44,506 nt of DNA from Bradyrhizobium guangdongense (lineage in GTDB: Bacteria > Pseudomonadota > Alphaproteobacteria > Rhizobiales > Xanthobacteraceae). The notes beneath the pieces were generated by a model. The model did not search any database. It worked only from the letters and a program-made list of their open reading frames with translations, and was not told where the DNA came from. Positions 1 to 9,213 of the stretch are shown one piece after another (position 1 is the stretch's first letter; every line of letters begins with the position of its first letter). Both the position numbers and the translations under genes were made by a program. The stretch is taken from assembly GCF_006483445.1 (NCBI RefSeq), contig NZ_PPPT01000105.1, positions 1-44,506 of the forward strand, read 5' to 3'.

Positions 1-1
1 T

Positions 2-346
2 CTTGCCCGCGCGGGCAAGCACGGCATGGTGACGATGCCCGGCGTGTTCACGCCGACGGAAGCGCTGCTGGCCGCAAAGGCGGGCGCGTCGAGCCTAAAA
101 TTCTTTCCGGCGAGTGTGCTGGGCGCATCCGGCATCTCGGCGATCCGCGCCGTGCTTGCCCCCAACACGATGGTCGCTGCCGTCGGCGGCATCTCCGAGA
201 CAAATTTTGCGGAGTATATGAAAGCCGGCGTCCACGCCTTCGGCATGGGCTCGAGCCTCTACAAGCCCGGCATGACGGCCGCCGACGTGGCGGTGCGCGC
301 CAAGGCGACGATGGACGCCTACGACCAAGCGCTTGGAGGCAAGTAG
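2..346 (+). CDS. dgoA: 2-dehydro-3-deoxy-6-phosphogalactonate aldolase, C-terminal part
   Basis: The 5' end lies outside the window. The open frame runs in from the first bases, so the first ATG visible at position 26 is internal. The segment reads through a PGVFTPTEALLAAKAG stretch and an SLKFFPAS stretch. The Lys of the LKFFPA motif is the expected Schiff-base residue of KDPG/KDPGal class I aldolases, and the later AVGGIS segment matches the phosphate-binding turn of the barrel. The TPTEA wording favours the phosphogalactonate type (galactonate breakdown to pyruvate and glyceraldehyde 3-phosphate) over Eda, but the two are close and only about 115 residues are visible. No downstream partner on the same strand is evident. 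Confidence 0.72.
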   Translation, partial: LARAGKHGMVTMPGVFTPTEALLAAKAGASSLKFFPASVLGASGISAIRAVLAPNTMVAAVGGISETNFAEYMKAGVHAFGMGSSLYKPGMTAADVAVRAKATMDAYDQALGGK

Positions 347-357
347 GATCGAGCTTG

Positions 358-723
358 TCAGCTTCGCCGTGCGGATGGCCAGACCAGTCGCTCGTGCCGG
401 CGCGCAAAACGGTGCCAATGCAGGACCACGCCGACCAGCAGCGCCGGGACGAAGCCGAGAACGATGATGAAGACCGGCAGTGGCTTTGGCGAGATGAACG
501 CAATGGCGATATCGGAGATCAGCCAGAGCGCGGCGAACAGCACCGCGAAATCCATGCGCGGAAAGCGCAGATAATAGAACACCGCGGTGATGACGATGGC
601 AGGGCCGATCGCGATGCCGATCATGACCGCCGTCAATTCCTTCGGGGTCAATGCATCCAGCACCATGGACGCCAACAGCCAGATGGCGGCGAACATGGCG
701 ATGATGTCGATGGGATGCCGCAC
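358..723 (-). CDS. small integral membrane protein, function unknown
   Basis: This 121-residue protein starts at a GTG codon. It is mostly hydrophobic, with three or four predicted membrane helices: near residues 5-22 (IIAMFAAIWLLASMV), 30-50, 58-77 and 80-100. A short basic, His/Arg-rich tail (HWHRFARRHERL) is probably cytoplasmic. It lies 68 bp downstream of the thioesterase gene on the same strand and may be co-transcribed with it. Its stop is 11 bp past the convergent aldolase stop. I do not recognise the family, and nothing in it points to a catalytic role. An alternative internal ATG at about residue 10 would remove part of the first helix, so the GTG start is preferred. Confidence 0.6.
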   Translation of the reverse strand: MRHPIDIIAMFAAIWLLASMVLDALTPKELTAVMIGIAIGPAIVITAVFYYLRFPRMDFAVLFAALWLISDIAIAFISPKPLPVFIIVLGFVPALLVGVVLHWHRFARRHERLVWPSARRS

Positions 724-791
724 CGCGGTACCTTTCGCAGGAAACGCGACATCGTTGTTGCCGGAACCGTGGCCGTCAAGCCCGAATCTGC

Positions 792-1700
792 CTATTCTTC
801 CTCGGCACCCGGCGTCGGCCGCAGCATGAAATGGCCGAATGCGGAGGCGATCGGCTTGTCGGGATCGTCCTGCCAGGCGCGCGCCTCGAACGCGACGATG
901 CGCCGGCCCTGCTTGACGATCGAGACGTTGGCAAAACTGTCGAGCGCACGGCCGGAGCGCAGATAGTTGACGGTGAGGCCGATCGGCTTTGGCGGCGATA
1001 CGCCGAGTTCGCGCGTCACACCGACGATCGCGGCGGTTTCGAGAAAGGCACCGGTCATGCCGCCATGGATGGCCGGCAGGATCGGGTTGCCGATGATCTT
1101 CGGCGCGAACGGCATAATCAGCGCGCCGTTGTCGGCGAAGCGGATGCCGAGGCAGCGCGCGAACGGGCTGTTGGCAAAGGTGCCGGTCGGGTCATCAGGC
1201 GCGTCCAGCGTGGGGATCGCGTGATCGCCGGCCGGGCGGTCCATCAGCATGTTGGTGCGGTTGGCGCCGATCATGAAGCAGGCGGTGGCGGTGGCGACCG
1301 GATCGTCCTCGGACTCCTGATAGGCGGTGGAACGCACGAAGGCGATCGAGCGCGTGGTGCGATAGCAGATCGAATGCGCCTTGATGGCGAGGCCGGGCGT
1401 CGCCGGCTTCTGGTAGTCGATGCGCAAATCGAGCGTTGCAATCGCGCGAGAACCATCGAGCGCGAGCTGCACCGCCATGCCGCAGCTCTCGTCGAGCATC
1501 GCGGTGACGACGCCGCCATGTAGGACGCCGGTCTCGGTGTCGCCGACGAAGACCGGGCGATAAGGCAGGCTCGACCAGGCCTCGCGCGGTGCCGCGCGAT
1601 CGAGCTGCAAGCCGCTGATCTGGCCGTAGACCGAGCGGCGGCCCTTGATGGCTTCAGCCAGTTCGTCAAAGGAAAGCGACGTGTTGTCTGATTTGGACAT
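792..1700 (-). CDS. PaaI-like double-hotdog thioesterase family protein
   Basis: The protein is about 302 residues from the ATG that begins MSKSDN; the reading frame stays open 36 bases further upstream, but the basic extension looks spurious. It contains two tandem hotdog units. The first has LHGGVVTAMLDESCGMA and the second has IHGGMTGAFLETAAIVG. These match the HGGxxxxxxD/E active-site helix of PaaI-type acyl-CoA thioesterases, with Asp in the first unit and Glu in the second. A fused double hotdog forms in one chain what PaaI forms as a dimer. The likely reaction is hydrolysis of an acyl- or aryl-CoA; the substrate cannot be read from sequence. The gene probably shares a transcript with the small membrane protein downstream. 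Confidence 0.82.
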   Translation of the reverse strand: MSKSDNTSLSFDELAEAIKGRRSVYGQISGLQLDRAAPREAWSSLPYRPVFVGDTETGVLHGGVVTAMLDESCGMAVQLALDGSRAIATLDLRIDYQKPATPGLAIKAHSICYRTTRSIAFVRSTAYQESEDDPVATATACFMIGANRTNMLMDRPAGDHAIPTLDAPDDPTGTFANSPFARCLGIRFADNGALIMPFAPKIIGNPILPAIHGGMTGAFLETAAIVGVTRELGVSPPKPIGLTVNYLRSGRALDSFANVSIVKQGRRIVAFEARAWQDDPDKPIASAFGHFMLRPTPGAEEE

Positions 1701-1830
1701 GGGTGACGTTCTAGACCAGCGGCGCCTCGCGCGCAAAAGGTCGTGCGAGCGCCCGCCCGAGGCTCGACAGGCGCGTCGGAACCGACGATGCTTGCGCGAC
1801 CTCTCTCTTCATGTCCCGCAAGGAGCCCCC

Positions 1831-2145
1831 ATGGCAGATCCCGACACGACCAACCAGGTGGGCGTGACCATTTCACCGGCGAGTGCGGAGCGCGCGCCGT
1901 TCATCTATTTCGACGGCGTGTCCTGCTTCGGCCACCACAACGGCACGATCCAGATCGAGCTCGCGACCAACCTGCTGATGCCCGTCGGGGCCGGCGTCCG
2001 GATCGACGTGATCCAGGCCGGCCACATCCGCTGCAGCCCCGCGGCGGCGACCGCGCTGCGCGAAGCGCTCGACAAGGCCTTGACCATGTTTCAGCAGGGA
2101 CAGAACCAGATCCAGGCAGAGCCCATTCCCGCGATGAAGAACTGA
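1831..2145 (+). CDS. conserved hypothetical protein, 104 residues
   Basis: The start ATG (MADPDTTNQ) is chosen because an AAGGAG ribosome-binding site lies about 5 bases upstream at 1820-1825. The open frame extends further upstream but overlaps the divergent thioesterase start. The protein is soluble, with no signal or membrane segment. A beta-rich first half (APFIYFDGVSCFGHHNGTIQ) is followed by IRCSPAAATALREALDKALTMFQ, a strand-then-helix ending. That layout loosely resembles small DUF3467-type proteins, whose conserved part ends in a 'SPxxAxxLxxAL' helix; the resemblance is an impression, not a match. It is divergent from the thioesterase with about 130 bp between starts. The function is unknown. 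Confidence 0.68.
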   Translation: MADPDTTNQVGVTISPASAERAPFIYFDGVSCFGHHNGTIQIELATNLLMPVGAGVRIDVIQAGHIRCSPAAATALREALDKALTMFQQGQNQIQAEPIPAMKN

Positions 2146-2163
2146 GCGCGCTTCGCGCGCCGC

Positions 2164-3639
2164 TCAGCCGTGGGTCACATGCACCTTCGGCTTCTGGCCC
2201 GCGTTCCACTTGCCGTCGATGGCGCGCTCGATCTGGGCGGCGAGCTGCAGCAGCAGGCCGTCATTGGCTTGCTTTGCAATTGCCTGGATGCCGAGCGGCA
2301 GGCCGTGCTCATGGGTGGCCATCGGCAGCGAGATCGCGGGAATGCCGCAGAGATTCGCCAGCGGCGTGAAGGCAAAGTTGCGCCAGAGATTGCCGAACCA
2401 GTCGAGCACGTCGGGATTGTCCGAGATGGTCAGATATTCGGTGGTGCCGACCTTCGGCGTCGGCAGCGCGGTGACCGGCGTCAGGATGACGTCCCATTGC
2501 TCGAAGAAGCTGCCGAAAGCACGCGAGGTGGTGTTGAACACGGCTTGCATGCGCGCGCGATCGGCAAAACTGGTGTGGCGGCCGGCCTCCCAGATCCGGA
2601 TGTTCATCGGCTCGATCAGGTCTTCCGGCGGCGCGTCCTGCCCGCGCGCAGCGATCATGTTGGAGATCACCACCGCAAAATTGCTGATGTAGCAGGTGGT
2701 CTGTGCGTCGAACGCAGCACGGAAGTCGAGCTCGGGCAGCGCGAAGTCGACGTGATGGCCGAGGCCTTCGAGGAAGCGGCCGGTCTTCTCCAGCTCGGCC
2801 GCGATATGCGGCGTTGCGCGATAATCGCCCCATTGCGTCGAGAGCGCAATCCGGAGCTTGCCCGGATCGCGCTTGATCATCTCGCTATAGGGCTGCGCCG
2901 TGCTCCAGAACGGCATGAACTCGCCGGGCGCCGGGCCCCTCGCATGGTCGACGAAGGCCGCGGTGTCGCGCACGCTGCGCGACTGGCAGCCCTGGATCGA
3001 GACGAGGCCGGTGAGATCGGACATCATCGGCGCCAGTGAGAACACGCCACGCGAGACCTTGAGGCCGATATTGCCGTTGACGCCGGCGGGGATGCGGATC
3101 GAGCCGCCGCCGTCGGTCGCATGGGCAATCGGCACCACGCCGGCCGCAACCATCGCCGCGCTTCCCGCAGACGAGCCGCAGGTGGTGTAGTCGGTATTCC
3201 AGGGATTGCGCGTGACGTAGACGGCGGGGTTCTCCGCCGAGCTGCAGACGCCGAATTCCGGCGTGGTGGTCCGCCCGATCAGGTTCAGTCCGGCCTGGCG
3301 AAACTTCGTCGTCAGGAAAGTGTCGGCGGCGGCGCGATTGCCGCGCATCAAGAGCGAGCCCATTTCCTGCAGGCGGCCCTTCATGGTCGGGCCGAGATCC
3401 TTCATCAGGAACGGCAGGCCGGCGAAGGGACCGGCGAGATTGGCGCCGTCCCTGGCCGGATCGGCGATCACATCGTCGAACAGCTCGACCACGCCCGACA
3501 GCGCGGAATCGACCTTGGCAACGCCGGCGGCGGCCTGCCGGGCCAGTTCAGCGGGCTTCAGCTCACCCTTCCTGACGCGTGTGGCAAGCCCCACGCCGTC
3601 ATGCTGCGCCCATTCATTCCAGCTCATCGGCAAAGTCAT
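2164..3639 (-). CDS. amidase signature family hydrolase
   Basis: The protein is 491 residues from the ATG beginning MTLPMSWNEW; the open frame upstream adds 14 unlikely residues. It carries the amidase signature fold with the Ser-cisSer-Lys triad: Lys80 in GLPFLMKDLG, Ser156 in TTCGSSAGSAA and the nucleophile Ser180 in ATDGGGSIRIPAG. The glycine-rich motif begins with Cys-Gly rather than the usual Gly-Gly, a minor deviation. Family members hydrolyse amides such as aryl-acetamides, carbamoyl compounds or 6-aminohexanoate cyclic dimer, and the substrate here is not determined. There is no signal peptide or GatB partner, so this is not the GatA subunit in context. It stands alone, with unrelated genes on both sides. 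Confidence 0.9.
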   Translation of the reverse strand: MTLPMSWNEWAQHDGVGLATRVRKGELKPAELARQAAAGVAKVDSALSGVVELFDDVIADPARDGANLAGPFAGLPFLMKDLGPTMKGRLQEMGSLLMRGNRAAADTFLTTKFRQAGLNLIGRTTTPEFGVCSSAENPAVYVTRNPWNTDYTTCGSSAGSAAMVAAGVVPIAHATDGGGSIRIPAGVNGNIGLKVSRGVFSLAPMMSDLTGLVSIQGCQSRSVRDTAAFVDHARGPAPGEFMPFWSTAQPYSEMIKRDPGKLRIALSTQWGDYRATPHIAAELEKTGRFLEGLGHHVDFALPELDFRAAFDAQTTCYISNFAVVISNMIAARGQDAPPEDLIEPMNIRIWEAGRHTSFADRARMQAVFNTTSRAFGSFFEQWDVILTPVTALPTPKVGTTEYLTISDNPDVLDWFGNLWRNFAFTPLANLCGIPAISLPMATHEHGLPLGIQAIAKQANDGLLLQLAAQIERAIDGKWNAGQKPKVHVTHG

Positions 3640-3744
3640 GCTGCTCACTTCCCTCTTCGTGCAGCGACCTTCCTCATCCATCGTGCGATGCCAGTCAATC
3701 GAGGCCGGGCGAGGAGCTGGGTTGCGTCGCGGGGAGGGGCCGGA

Positions 3745-5538
3745 CTACGTGGCCTGTCCGGCGGTCGCCAGCCTGAGACCTGCAAAAAAATACTCGCAGC
3801 CGACGGGATCCTGATACAGCGCCTTCACCCCGAGCCATGGTCCGTCCGGCCGAATGCCGTGACGTGCGGCGAACGCGCGTGCTTCGTCCAAGCGCCCCAT
3901 ATGGGCGTAGCAGGAGGCCAGGAACCAGATCGTCAGGACATAGGTCGGCAACTCGTGCAACGAAGGCTCAAGATAGGAACGGGCCTTGTCGAGGCGCTTG
4001 CCGAAGAAATGGCAGATGCCGAGGCCGGTCAGGTGGAAAGCCTTTCGCGCCGCGCGCGGGTCGAGCCGCAGCGAGCTTTCAAAGTGCTCGATCGCTAGCT
4101 CGGTCTCGCCGGCGATGGTATGGGTCCAGCCGCTCCACAGCCAGGCGAAGGCCGAGCTCGGGTTGCGGTGCAGCGCGTTGCCGACCAGTCCCTTCAGATA
4201 GTCGACGTCGCCGCCGAAATTGGTCAGCGCGCCTGCGGCCATGCCGAGTGTGACGGGATCGTCGGGTGCGGCCTCGACCGCGCGTCGCGCGAGCGCACGT
4301 CCCCTGGTGATTTCCGTGGCAGGATCCTCGCTCCAGCCGCTGACGAAATTCTGGCCGTGGCAGAGCGCAAGCAGGGACAGCGCAGGTCCATAGCGCGGGT
4401 CGCGCGCGATCGCCTGCTCCAGAAGCGCAATGGCCTCTTTCGTGGATTCGCGGGACCACGCCCGCGACGGCGGAAGCGCGCGCAGATAGAGGTCGTAGGC
4501 GGTCAGGTCGGCGGTGGGGCGGGCCGATGCACGCCGGATCTCGGCATCGTGCATCACGGGATCGATAACGCCCGCCACGCTGGAGGCGACCTTGTCCTGG
4601 AGGTCGAAGACATCGGCGAGCTCGCCGTCGAACCTGTCGGCCCACAGATGCGTGCCGGTCGCCGTTTCCACGAGCTGGCCCGCGATCCGTAGCTTTGCGC
4701 CGGCCCTGCGCACGCTGCCTTCCAGCACATAGCGCACGCCGAGCTCGTGACCGATCTGCTTGATGTCGACGGTCTTGCCCTTGTAGGTGAAGGACGAATT
4801 GCGGGCGATCACGAACAGCCATTTGAAGTGCGACAGCGCGGTGATGATGTCCTCGACCAGGCCGTCGGCAAAATACTCCTGCTCGGGGTCGTTGCTCAAA
4901 TTCTCGAACGGCAAGACCGCGATCGACGGCTTGTCGGGCAGGACAGGTGCGGGACCGGCATAGAGAGCCGCTTGCGGCGTGGCAGGACGGGAACCAGGCG
5001 CGCTCTGATCGTCGAGCCGCAGCCGCCACGCCCGCATCAGCCGGGCGATGTTCTTTAGCGTTTGCGGTCCGAGATCGTCGCAGGCGATGTCGAGCTTGTC
5101 GCGGATCTGGCCATAGGCGGCATCCGAGATCAGCACGCCGCCGGGATCGGCGATGCCCTCCAGCCGCACGGCGATATTGACGTGATCGCCAAAGATATCG
5201 TTGTCATCGATGATGATGTCGCCGACGTCGATGCCGATGCGAAATTCGATGCCGCGCTCGCGCGGCTGACCGTGGTTGCGTCGCTGCATCTCGCGCTGGA
5301 CCTCGATGGCGCAACGGGCTGCTTCGACGGCGCTGGCGAACTGCACCAGCATGGCATCACCCGACGTCTTGACCACGCGGCCGCGATGCGAGGCGATCGC
5401 GGGGTCGACCAGGGCCTTCCTGATTTCCTTGAGCCGGGCGACGGTACCTTCTTCGTCGGCGTGCATCAGGCGGCCAAAATCCGCGACGTCTGCCGCGAGC
5501 ACTGCCGCCAGTCGCCGTTCGACCCGCTCGCCACTCAA
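3745..5538 (-). CDS. class III adenylate/guanylate cyclase with TolB-like region and TPR repeats
   Basis: This soluble 597-residue protein has three parts. Residues about 8-170 form a class III cyclase homology domain: LAADVADFGRLM carries the first metal Asp, KTSGDAMLVQF the second. Residues about 200-335 form a TolB-like N-terminal type region (SIAVLPFENLSNDPEQEYF, FADGLVEDIITALS). The remainder consists of TPR-like helical repeats (AIARDPRYGPALSLLALCHG, SLRLDPRAARKAFHLTG). This architecture is abundant in Bradyrhizobium and relatives. It probably makes cAMP in response to protein contacts made by the TPR region. The start is a TTG; it is preferred because GGGGGAC lies about 6 bases upstream and no other start precedes the essential ERRLAAVLAAD segment. 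ATP versus GTP preference was not resolved. Confidence 0.88.
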   Translation of the reverse strand: MSGERVERRLAAVLAADVADFGRLMHADEEGTVARLKEIRKALVDPAIASHRGRVVKTSGDAMLVQFASAVEAARCAIEVQREMQRRNHGQPRERGIEFRIGIDVGDIIIDDNDIFGDHVNIAVRLEGIADPGGVLISDAAYGQIRDKLDIACDDLGPQTLKNIARLMRAWRLRLDDQSAPGSRPATPQAALYAGPAPVLPDKPSIAVLPFENLSNDPEQEYFADGLVEDIITALSHFKWLFVIARNSSFTYKGKTVDIKQIGHELGVRYVLEGSVRRAGAKLRIAGQLVETATGTHLWADRFDGELADVFDLQDKVASSVAGVIDPVMHDAEIRRASARPTADLTAYDLYLRALPPSRAWSRESTKEAIALLEQAIARDPRYGPALSLLALCHGQNFVSGWSEDPATEITRGRALARRAVEAAPDDPVTLGMAAGALTNFGGDVDYLKGLVGNALHRNPSSAFAWLWSGWTHTIAGETELAIEHFESSLRLDPRAARKAFHLTGLGICHFFGKRLDKARSYLEPSLHELPTYVLTIWFLASCYAHMGRLDEARAFAARHGIRPDGPWLGVKALYQDPVGCEYFFAGLRLATAGQAT

Positions 5539-5711
5539 GGGAAGTCCCCCGATCGGTCTCCTCAGGCATCAAAGCATAGGGGCAGGCTGCAGGGCTAGGG
5601 GCCAACGTCGCGGCACACGGAAAAGTGGACGGTAAAGGTCGCAATGATGGTGGTCGGCCGACGGCGCGATCGGATAACATGACCGACGTTCCAATCAAGC
5701 AGGAGTGTCTC

Positions 5712-6041
5712 ATGCACAGGCTGATACTGGCTCTGACGGCGGCGACAAGCGTCCTCCTGGGGCTCGGCAGTGTCGCATTCGCCGATGCAATCGACGGCAA
5801 CTGGTGCCAGGCCAACGGCCAGCGAATGTCGATACGCGGGCCGGCGATCGTCACGCCCGGCGGCCAGCAAATCACCGGCACCTACGACCGGCATTTCTTT
5901 TCATATGTGATTCCGACCGGCGAGACCGGCGCCGGCGCGACGGCCGAAATCCAGTTGCTGAGCGAAGATCTGGCCCACGAGCGCCAGCGCGGCGATGCCT
6001 CGTTGCGGGAGTGGCGGCGCTGTCCGCCCGGGGTGAGCTGA
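5712..6041 (+). CDS. small secreted protein, function unknown
   Basis: This 109-residue protein has a clear Sec signal peptide (MHRLILALTAATSVLLGLGSVAFA, cleavage expected after AFA). The mature part begins DAIDGNWCQANGQRMSI and contains a second Cys near the end (WRRCPPG), so a single disulfide across the protein is plausible. The ATG at 5712 follows an AGGAG at 5701-5705; an in-frame upstream extension from 5625 would place the signal peptide internally and is rejected. The start region 'GNWC' followed by 'I.G..I.TPGG..I.G.Y.RH.F' suggests a small periplasmic beta protein of the kind often annotated only as hypothetical in Bradyrhizobium. Nothing shows its role. Confidence 0.72.
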   Translation: MHRLILALTAATSVLLGLGSVAFADAIDGNWCQANGQRMSIRGPAIVTPGGQQITGTYDRHFFSYVIPTGETGAGATAEIQLLSEDLAHERQRGDASLREWRRCPPGVS

Positions 6042-6084
6042 CGCGTGCTGGTCGGGTTTTCCCTTCCGGGCACGCGAGGGATGG

Positions 6085-6372
6085 CTAACGGGTCGATACG
6101 CCGACAGTGGCCGGGGTAACCATCGCGGCCTGCTCGATGATGCGATGACGCGACGACAGCACCATGAGCTGGGCCGGAGAGGCCGGCATTCCGCCCGAGC
6201 TGAGTGAAGCGAGGGTGGACTGCTCCTCGACATTGGCAGCGCCGATCACTGCGACCTGATGGGTCGAGATCGGCATGCCCGCGACTTCGTAACTCGGAAG
6301 CTCTGCGGCGGAGGCTGCCGCTGCGCTCAATGCAACCGAAGCAATACAGGTGATAAAGGAAAGTCGCTTCAT
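6085..6372 (-). CDS. small secreted protein, function unknown
   Basis: This 95-residue protein begins MKRLSFITCIASVALSAAAASAAE, a standard Sec signal peptide with an AXA-type cleavage site (ASAAE). The mature domain is about 70 residues, with no Cys and a mixture of short polar helices (PISTHQVAVIGAANVEEQS, PASPAQLMVLSSRHRIIEQ). The ATG at 6372 is chosen over an upstream in-frame ATG at 6462 because it opens the signal peptide. It converges with the preceding secreted-protein gene, the two stops lying about 43 bp apart. No family is recognised. A 379-bp noncoding stretch separates its start from tex. Confidence 0.66.
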   Translation of the reverse strand: MKRLSFITCIASVALSAAAASAAELPSYEVAGMPISTHQVAVIGAANVEEQSTLASLSSGGMPASPAQLMVLSSRHRIIEQAAMVTPATVGVSTR

Positions 6373-6751
6373 CTCAATCTCCGTTCGAGTCTTAATCAAC
6401 GCACCATTGCTGGTCGCGAGCGCTATCGGTTTTGGGTCGCCCCCACATTGAAAATCGTTCATCTCCTTCGAGGCAATTCCGTTTCAGGACCGTTTCATCG
6501 GGCCACGAAAATGGTTTCGTGCCGAGGGGCGATGTCGCCTCAGGCGCAGCGTCGTGGAGCGAAGCGACGGTGATTTGGACTCTTTTGCCGACGTCAATAG
6601 GGAATGTGGCGACACGGCGGACGGGCTGCGATAAAATCCCCTGTCGAAGGCTCGTAGCCGCACCTTGATGAATCAACCGAGGTTGGTCCATAAGCGGCAT
6701 CCCCGTAGCCGGTGTTCGGTTGCGTCGCGTGCTTGGATGAGGGATTCTCGC
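6373..6751. other. 379-bp noncoding region between divergent genes
   Basis: This stretch must carry the promoters of the secreted-protein gene (leftward) and tex (rightward). No convincing small gene or RNA gene is seen. The one structure noted is an imperfect dyad near 6664-6694: a TTGATGAATCAA palindrome abutting a CAACC-GA-GGTTG inverted repeat, about 60 bp upstream of the tex start. Short open frames cross the region but lack ribosome-binding sites and coding character. Confidence 0.4.
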
Positions 6752-9085
6752 GTGGCAAACATCAATCAGAAAATTGCGCAAGAGCTCGGTGTACGGGAGG
6801 AGCAGGTCCAGGCCACGGTGACGCTGCTCGACGAAGGCGCGACCGTTCCCTTCATCGCCCGCTATCGCAAGGAGGTCACGGGCGCGCTCGACGACGCGCA
6901 ATTGCGCACGCTGGAAGAGCGGCTCGCCTACCTGCGCGAGCTCGAGGACCGCCGCAAGGCCATCCTCGAATCGATTCGCGAGCAGGGCAAGCTCGATGCC
7001 GCGCTGGAAGCCTCGATCATGGCCGCCGACAGCAAGGCGCGCCTGGAAGACATCTACCTGCCGTTCAAGCCGAAGCGCCGCACCAAGGCGGAGATCGCCA
7101 GGGAAGCCGGCCTCGAGCCGCTCGCCGATACGTTGCTGACGAAGCCCGACACCGATCCAAAAGTGTTTGCGGAGACGTTCATCAACGCCGAAAAGGGCGT
7201 CGCCGATGCCGCGGCCGCGCTGGACGGCGCCCGCGCCATCCTGGTCGAGCGTTTTGACGAGGACGCCGACCTGATCGGCTCGCTGCGTGAGGACGTCTGG
7301 ACCAATGCGCGCATGACCTCGACCGTGCGCAAGGGCAAGAACGCCGAGGGCGAAAAGTTCGCCGACTATTTCGAGTTCTCCGAGCCGCTGACCAAGCTGC
7401 CCTCGCACCGCATCCTGGCGATGTTCCGCGGCGAGAAGGAGGAGATTCTGGATCTCCAGATCCAGGCCGAGGAAGCGCCGCCCGCCGGCGTGCCCGGTGT
7501 CTACGAGCTGAAGATTATGAAGCGCTTTGGCATCGCCGATCTCAAGCGCGCCGGCGACCGCTGGTTACTCGACACCGTGCGCTGGGCCTGGCGCACGAAA
7601 ATCCAGGTGCATCTCAACATCGATCTGCGCATGCGTCTGTGGAACGCGGCCGAGACCGAGGCGGTGCGCGTGTTCGCCTCCAACCTGCGCGATCTCTTGC
7701 TGGCTGCGCCCGCCGGCGCCCGCGCCACGATGGGCCTCGACCCCGGCTACCGCACCGGCGTCAAGGTTGCCGTGACGGATGCGACCGGCAAGGTCGTCGA
7801 TACCGCCGTGATCTATCCGCACGAGCCGCAGCGGCAGTGGAACGAGTCGCTTGCGATCCTCGGCAAGCTTGCGCTGAAGCATCGCGTCGAGCTGATCGCG
7901 ATCGGCAACGGCACCGCCTCGCGCGAAACCGACAAGCTCGCGGCCGATCTCGTTAAGGGGCTTCCCGAACTGAAGATGAACAAGATCGTGGTCTCTGAGG
8001 CTGGCGCGTCGGTCTATTCGGCGTCGGCCTTCGCTTCGGAGGAGCTGCCCGGGCTCGACGTCACCTTGCGCGGCGCGGTCTCGATCGCGCGGCGGCTGCA
8101 GGATCCGCTCGCCGAGCTCGTCAAGATCGAGCCCAAGGCGATCGGCGTCGGGCAGTACCAGCACGACCTCGGCCAGGCCAAGCTTGCAAAATCGCTCGAT
8201 GCCGTGGTCGAGGATTGCGTGAACGCGGTCGGCGTCGACGTCAACACCGCCTCCGCACCGCTGCTGGCGCGGGTGTCGGGCGTCGGCGCGGGCCTTGCGC
8301 AGAGCATCGTGCAGCACCGCGACGCCAACGGTCCGTTCAAGTCACGCAAAGCGCTGAAGGACGTGCCGCGGCTCGGGCCAAAAGCTTTCGAGCAGTGCGC
8401 GGGCTTCCTGCGCATCCTCGGTGGCGAGGACCCGCTCGACGCCTCCGGCGTGCATCCGGAAGCCTATCCTGTGGTTCGCAGAATTCTCGCGGCGACCAAG
8501 AGCGACATCAAGGCGCTGGTGGGCAGCAGCGAGATCGTGCGCACGCTGAAGCCGAAGGACTTTGTCGACGAGACCTTTGGTCTGCCGACCGTCACCGATA
8601 TCCTGCGCGAACTGGAGAAGCCCGGCCGCGATCCGCGCCCGGCCTTCAAGGCGGCCGTGTTCAAGGAGGGCGTCGAGGAGATCAAGGACCTCCAGAAGGG
8701 CATGATCTTGGAAGGCACCGTGACCAACGTCGCCGCCTTCGGCGCCTTCGTCGATATCGGCGTGCACCAGGACGGGCTCGTGCACATCTCGGCCATGTCA
8801 AAGACCTTCATCAAGGATCCGCGCGAGGTGGTGAAACCCGGCGACATCGTCAAGGTGAAGGTGTTGGACTTCGAGGTCGCCCGCAAACGCATCTCGCTCA
8901 CCTTGCGGCTCGACGACGAGGTTGGCGCCAAGAAGGACGCGCCGGGCATGGCGCGCGACAACACGCGCAATCAGGGCAGGATGACGTCGTCGGCTCCGCG
9001 CAAGCCGCAGGAATCGTCCGGCGGCGGCGCGCTCGCCGAGGCCTTGCGCCGCGCAGCCGAGAAGAGCGGCGGCAAGCGGGCGTAA
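6752..9085 (+). CDS. tex: Tex family RNA-binding transcriptional accessory protein
   Basis: The protein is 777 residues from a GTG start ([13 protein letters not shown]), which has GAGGGA 7 bases upstream; in-frame ATG codons at 6668 and 6737 would add a basic, non-conserved leader. Domains in order are the N-terminal helical Tex region with the family hallmark [17 protein letters not shown], a YqgF/RNase H-like domain at about 325-450 ([14 protein letters not shown]), helix-hairpin-helix motifs at about 490-560 ([16 protein letters not shown]) and a C-terminal S1 domain at about 648-718 ([24 protein letters not shown]). The basic Ser/Gly/Ala-rich tail is usual. Tex proteins bind nucleic acid and affect transcription and expression of some virulence or stress genes. 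The gene is monocistronic in appearance. Confidence 0.95.
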   Translation: MANINQKIAQELGVREEQVQATVTLLDEGATVPFIARYRKEVTGALDDAQLRTLEERLAYLRELEDRRKAILESIREQGKLDAALEASIMAADSKARLEDIYLPFKPKRRTKAEIAREAGLEPLADTLLTKPDTDPKVFAETFINAEKGVADAAAALDGARAILVERFDEDADLIGSLREDVWTNARMTSTVRKGKNAEGEKFADYFEFSEPLTKLPSHRILAMFRGEKEEILDLQIQAEEAPPAGVPGVYELKIMKRFGIADLKRAGDRWLLDTVRWAWRTKIQVHLNIDLRMRLWNAAETEAVRVFASNLRDLLLAAPAGARATMGLDPGYRTGVKVAVTDATGKVVDTAVIYPHEPQRQWNESLAILGKLALKHRVELIAIGNGTASRETDKLAADLVKGLPELKMNKIVVSEAGASVYSASAFASEELPGLDVTLRGAVSIARRLQDPLAELVKIEPKAIGVGQYQHDLGQAKLAKSLDAVVEDCVNAVGVDVNTASAPLLARVSGVGAGLAQSIVQHRDANGPFKSRKALKDVPRLGPKAFEQCAGFLRILGGEDPLDASGVHPEAYPVVRRILAATKSDIKALVGSSEIVRTLKPKDFVDETFGLPTVTDILRELEKPGRDPRPAFKAAVFKEGVEEIKDLQKGMILEGTVTNVAAFGAFVDIGVHQDGLVHISAMSKTFIKDPREVVKPGDIVKVKVLDFEVARKRISLTLRLDDEVGAKKDAPGMARDNTRNQGRMTSSAPRKPQESSGGGALAEALRRAAEKSGGKRA

Positions 9086-9213
9086 CTCGCGTTCATCAAA
9101 CTAACTCCGGCGTCAGAATCTGGCGCATTTGTAAGTTGAAGGCGAGGGGCCCGTCTCGTCTCCTGATCCTGCTTGTGGCGCACCAGGTCGCCGCAAGGCA
9201 GGAGGGTCTTTCG

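Noticed and set aside
6378..6395. GTTCGAGTC word resembling a tRNA T-loop
   Set aside because: The flanking bases do not form the T stem, and no acceptor or anticodon arm can be drawn around it.
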